A DNA stretch of 8,753 bases from Bacteroidales bacterium (GTDB lineage Bacteria > Bacteroidota > Bacteroidia > Bacteroidales > WCHB1-69), in contig JAQUGA010000095.1 in assembly GCA_028684405.1 (NCBI GenBank), positions 1 to 8,753 on the forward strand, given 5' to 3'. This document shows positions 6,432 through 8,753 of this stretch, piece by piece. The notes beneath the pieces are model-generated. The model was given only the letters and a program-made list of their open reading frames with translations, made no database searches and was not told the DNA's origin. Position numbers and translations under genes: made by a program. Position 1 is the first letter of the stretch. Each line of letters begins with the position of its first letter.

Positions 6432-8579
6432 TTATTTCACAAGAGTCATTTCTTTAATTAAATGACCAGCTCCTGCATATTTGTCTATTACGTATAAAAC
6501 ATAAAGAATGTCAACACTAATGGTGCGTTGTAATTTGGGTTCAAAAGAGATATCGCCACTCATGGCTTCCCAGTTGCCATCAAAAGCCAAACCTACCAAG
6601 TGACCTTCGCCATTGATAACGGGACTTCCTGAGTTTCCGCCGGTAATATCATTGTTGCTAATGAAATTGATTCTTAAATCGCCATGTGGTGCGTAGGGGC
6701 CAAAATCTTTTTCCAACATCGATTTTTTGTGTTTTTCAGGAACAATAAATTCTCGTTTGCTTGGATCTTCTTTTTCTAAAACACCGCGATAGGTAGTAAA
6801 ATAGTCATAATGAACGGCGTCACGAGGCGAATAATCAAGCACTTTGCCATAGGTTAAACGCATGGTAGAGTTGGCGTTTGGATAAAAATTACTATCGGGA
6901 TGCATTTCCATAAGCCCTTTAACAAATAAACGATTCCCTTTTGTGAGTAATTCCTCTTTTTTGGAATAAACATCATTAAATGCAAAATATGCTTCCATTA
7001 AATCTTTTGATAATTTATACAAAGGATCGTTCTCAAAAGCTTTGGCGTTTCCTTTATTCAAGGCATTTTCTATCTTGTCGCGTTGGGCAAAAATACTTTT
7101 AGCATACAAGCCGTCCATATATTTTTGCATGTTTTTCTTCCCTTTTTGAACCGTGTTTTTCACCACTTGAGGAACTTGCGATTTTTCTACATTGGCATTA
7201 AACATTACTAAAAGTTCCGCCATCATTTTTTTATCTATATCTACAGAATAATCTTTAAAATAATCATCCAATTGACCTTTGTAGACATTAATTGCTTTTT
7301 GAAGTTTTTCTTTGTCGGCATTTTTATCCTTCATCATTTCAATCAAACGCGTGTAGCGATAGGAAAAAAGAATTACCTCTGGTCCTCTGGCAACTCCTTC
7401 GAGGAAGTACCAACGAGCGATTTCATACTGACTCATGTATGAGTAGGCTTCTTTAATCATGTTGATGCTGCTGCCATATTCCTCTTTTCGATTGGGGTTT
7501 GCATTTACCCAAGCTGTAAAATCATTTTCAATTTTTGTTTTTACGCCGCTTACATTGTTATTCTTCAACTGAGCCGTTTGTCCGATGAAATATTTCCAAT
7601 AATTGGCTGTTTGAGCATATTTGCTAGCATATTGAATACGAGTAGCAGAATTCAAATCCATAAATTCACGCATTATTTCTAATTTGCGATTACGAATATT
7701 TATGATGGTTGGATTTTTAAAATTAATATCATTTTCTACTCCAAAAGAGGATAAATATCTGTCTGTAGAGCCAGGATATCCCATAATCATTACAAAATCA
7801 TCTTTTTGAACTCCTTTCATCGAAACGGGTAAATGATGTTTGGGTTTAAAAGGAATATTGTCTTTCGAATATTCGGCTGGTTTTCCATCGGGCGACATGT
7901 AAATTCGGAACAAAGCAAAATCGCAAGTATGACGAGGCCACATCCAGTTGTCGGTATCGGCACCAAATTTCCCAATGCTCGATGGGGGAGCACCTACCAA
8001 ACGCACATCTTTAAAAATTTCGTACACAAATAAATAATACGCATTTCCATTAAAAAATGGACGCACAATAGTTTCATAATTGGTGTCTTCTGCAGCTTTT
8101 TTTGAGATGTTTTTCATTTCGCTTTCAATGGTTTCCGTGCGTTTTGCTTCGTCCATATCTTTGCTCACCGAAGCTAAAACTTGGCTGGTTACATCTTCTA
8201 TGCGTACCAAAAAACGTGCTGTCAAGCCTGGATTTGGCAATTCTTCAGCATAATTTGCAGCCCAGAAACCATCGGTTAAATAATCGTGTTCAACTGTGCT
8301 ATGTGCCTGAATTTGACCATATCCACAGTGATGATTGGTGAGAACCAAGCCTTTGGAAGAGATGATTTCTCCGGTACAGCCACGTCCGAATTGAATAATC
8401 GCATCTTTCATGCTCGAATTATTGACGCTATAGATGTCTTCTGCAGATAGTTTCAAGCCCATTTTTTGCATCTCTGCAATGTTTTTGTTTAGCAATGAAA
8501 CAATCCACATTCCTTCGTCGGCCAATACGTAAACCGAATGTGTGAAAAGAATAATGAATGATAAAAGTAGTTTTTTCAT
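6432..8579 (-). CDS. S46-family dipeptidyl-peptidase, probably DPP7-type
   Basis: A 715-residue periplasmic serine exopeptidase releasing dipeptides from peptide N-termini, used by asaccharolytic and proteolytic Bacteroidota to feed on peptides. Length is close to that of P. gingivalis DPP7 and DPP11 (about 712-720). Residues 1-20 are a signal peptide, with cleavage expected before DEGMW, the conserved mature N-terminus. The catalytic triad is visible: H84 (TNHHC), D220 (WPRHTCDFALFR) and S650 (GGNSGSPV). The residue 18 after the catalytic serine is G668 (FDGNWEAMSGD). In P. gingivalis the equivalent is Arg673 in acidic-specific DPP11 and Gly in DPP7, so I infer preference for hydrophobic penultimate residues. 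C219 stands before the catalytic Asp, where Gly is common. An upstream in-frame ATG at 8612 would add 11 polar residues (MKINHTKNKNL) before the signal peptide; I prefer 8579 because the signal peptide then starts normally and the promoter spacing fits. Transcription ends at the palindrome 6377-6410. Confidence 0.93.
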   Translation of the reverse strand: MKKLLLSFIILFTHSVYVLADEGMWIVSLLNKNIAEMQKMGLKLSAEDIYSVNNSSMKDAIIQFGRGCTGEIISSKGLVLTNHHCGYGQIQAHSTVEHDYLTDGFWAANYAEELPNPGLTARFLVRIEDVTSQVLASVSKDMDEAKRTETIESEMKNISKKAAEDTNYETIVRPFFNGNAYYLFVYEIFKDVRLVGAPPSSIGKFGADTDNWMWPRHTCDFALFRIYMSPDGKPAEYSKDNIPFKPKHHLPVSMKGVQKDDFVMIMGYPGSTDRYLSSFGVENDINFKNPTIINIRNRKLEIMREFMDLNSATRIQYASKYAQTANYWKYFIGQTAQLKNNNVSGVKTKIENDFTAWVNANPNRKEEYGSSINMIKEAYSYMSQYEIARWYFLEGVARGPEVILFSYRYTRLIEMMKDKNADKEKLQKAINVYKGQLDDYFKDYSVDIDKKMMAELLVMFNANVEKSQVPQVVKNTVQKGKKNMQKYMDGLYAKSIFAQRDKIENALNKGNAKAFENDPLYKLSKDLMEAYFAFNDVYSKKEELLTKGNRLFVKGLMEMHPDSNFYPNANSTMRLTYGKVLDYSPRDAVHYDYFTTYRGVLEKEDPSKREFIVPEKHKKSMLEKDFGPYAPHGDLRINFISNNDITGGNSGSPVINGEGHLVGLAFDGNWEAMSGDISFEPKLQRTISVDILYVLYVIDKYAGAGHLIKEMTLVK

Positions 8580-8631
8580 GAGATTTTTATTTTTAGTATG
8601 ATTTATTTTCATATAGTTTTATTTTAAAAAA

Positions 8632-8650
8632 CAAAAATACGTTATTTTTG
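8632..8650. repeat. Palindrome of two outward-facing -7 boxes
   Basis: CAAAAATA (8632-8639), CGT (8640-8642) and TATTTTTG (8643-8650) form a perfect 8-bp inverted repeat about a 3-base centre. Each arm reads as an exact -7 box on its own strand, so the site could be overlapping divergent promoters or an operator for a dimeric regulator. The left 15 bases recur with one mismatch at 3141-3155. Confidence 0.6.
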
Positions 8651-8662
8651 ATTAATTGAAAA
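8632..8662 (-). promoter_or_regulatory. Promoter of the S46 peptidase gene
   Basis: On the minus strand TATTTTTG (8632-8639) is an exact TAnnTTTG -7 box. TTTT at 8659-8662 matches three of four bases of the -33 TTTG, with a 19-bp spacer in the consensus range. Transcription would begin near 8625, giving a leader of about 46 nt to the ATG at 8579, or about 13 nt to the alternative ATG at 8612. Confidence 0.6.
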
Positions 8663-8674
8663 CAAAATATATGT

Positions 8675-8682
8675 TACCTTTG
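8675..8682 (+). promoter_or_regulatory. Candidate -7 box for the rightmost gene
   Basis: TACCTTTG is an exact TAnnTTTG -7 box ending 18 bases before the ATG at 8701. Its best -33, TTTG at 8647-8650, is 24 bp away, which is long. The other candidate for this gene is TATTTTTG at 8643-8650, within the palindrome, which would give a leader of about 44 nt. Confidence 0.5.
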
Positions 8683-8700
8683 TGAAAAACAATGATTAAT

Positions 8701-8753
8701 ATGAAAAATAAAATTAGATTAGCGTTGATTTTAGTAGCTTTTGCTTTTATTTC
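8701..8753 (+). CDS. N-terminus of an exported protein (partial, runs off the window)
   Basis: Only about 17 codons are visible: MKNKIRLALILVAFAFI, then a partial codon. This is the basic N-region and hydrophobic core of a signal peptide, so the product is probably exported. Nothing indicates its function. An in-frame ATG at 8692 would add three residues (MIN); 8701 gives the more typical signal peptide start. The gene is divergent from the S46 peptidase and has good -7 boxes at 8643-8650 and 8675-8682. Confidence 0.65.
   Translation, partial: MKNKIRLALILVAFAFI

Noticed and set aside
7833..8341. Plus-strand open frames antisense to the S46 peptidase
   Set aside because: They lie over the conserved catalytic region of the peptidase and look like chance antisense frames.
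8580..8612. Extended start for the S46 peptidase at 8612
   Set aside because: It would place 11 polar residues before a signal peptide that already begins properly at 8579. It cannot be fully excluded because the predicted transcript start near 8625 lies upstream of both.
1..8753. Defence system, mobile element, CRISPR, tRNA or riboswitch
   Set aside because: I looked for transposase or integrase motifs, terminal repeats, regularly spaced repeats, cloverleaf arms and long structured leaders and saw none; all substantial coding frames fit housekeeping or envelope families.

Overview
The window is AT-rich and reads as an ordinary stretch of chromosome from a member of the Bacteroidota (Bacteroidetes). 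Several things point there. It holds an S46-family dipeptidyl-peptidase whose mature N-terminus begins DEGMW, and an outer-membrane protein with a carboxypeptidase-regulatory-like domain followed by DUF5686. It also holds a TlpA-like thioredoxin fold fused to a long N-terminal extension. Start codons lack Shine-Dalgarno sequences, and TAnnTTTG -7 boxes, the Bacteroidota promoter signature, lie upstream of several genes. I cannot place it to family or genus. I see no mobile element, CRISPR array, tRNA or rRNA, and no base-composition break suggesting recent transfer.

Layout: (1) 1-3085, minus strand: a two-gene envelope unit, with the DUF5686 outer-membrane protein first and, 25 bp downstream, a serine hydrolase of the beta-lactamase/penicillin-binding-protein type cut by the window edge. 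(2) 3086-3178: divergent intergenic region with minus-strand promoter boxes. (3) 3179-4072, plus strand: family I inorganic pyrophosphatase followed after 12 bp by a YbcJ-type S4 RNA-binding protein. (4) 4073-4231: intergenic region with an imperfect GC-richer hairpin and a weak promoter. (5) 4232-6212, plus strand: coaD (phosphopantetheine adenylyltransferase), then an exported thioredoxin-like protein 55 bp downstream, in a gap framed by a 9-bp inverted repeat. (6) 6213-6431: convergent intergenic region ending in a strong palindromic bidirectional terminator. (7) 6432-8579, minus strand: S46 dipeptidyl-peptidase, probably of DPP7-type specificity. (8) 8580-8700: divergent intergenic region with -7 boxes arranged as a perfect palindrome, then the first codons of an exported protein running off the right edge.

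Functionally, the plus-strand core is housekeeping: coenzyme A synthesis, pyrophosphate removal and an RNA-binding protein. CoaD releases pyrophosphate, which the pyrophosphatase can hydrolyse. The flanking genes encode envelope or periplasmic proteins: peptide breakdown, a thiol/thioredoxin protein, an outer-membrane barrel and a serine hydrolase. I found no convincing undescribed system. The points most worth a second look are regulatory: a near-identical 15-base promoter element in both divergent regions, the palindromic -7 boxes, the inverted repeat framing the coaD/thioredoxin gap, and the hairpin upstream of coaD. Some residue-level oddities are also noted.
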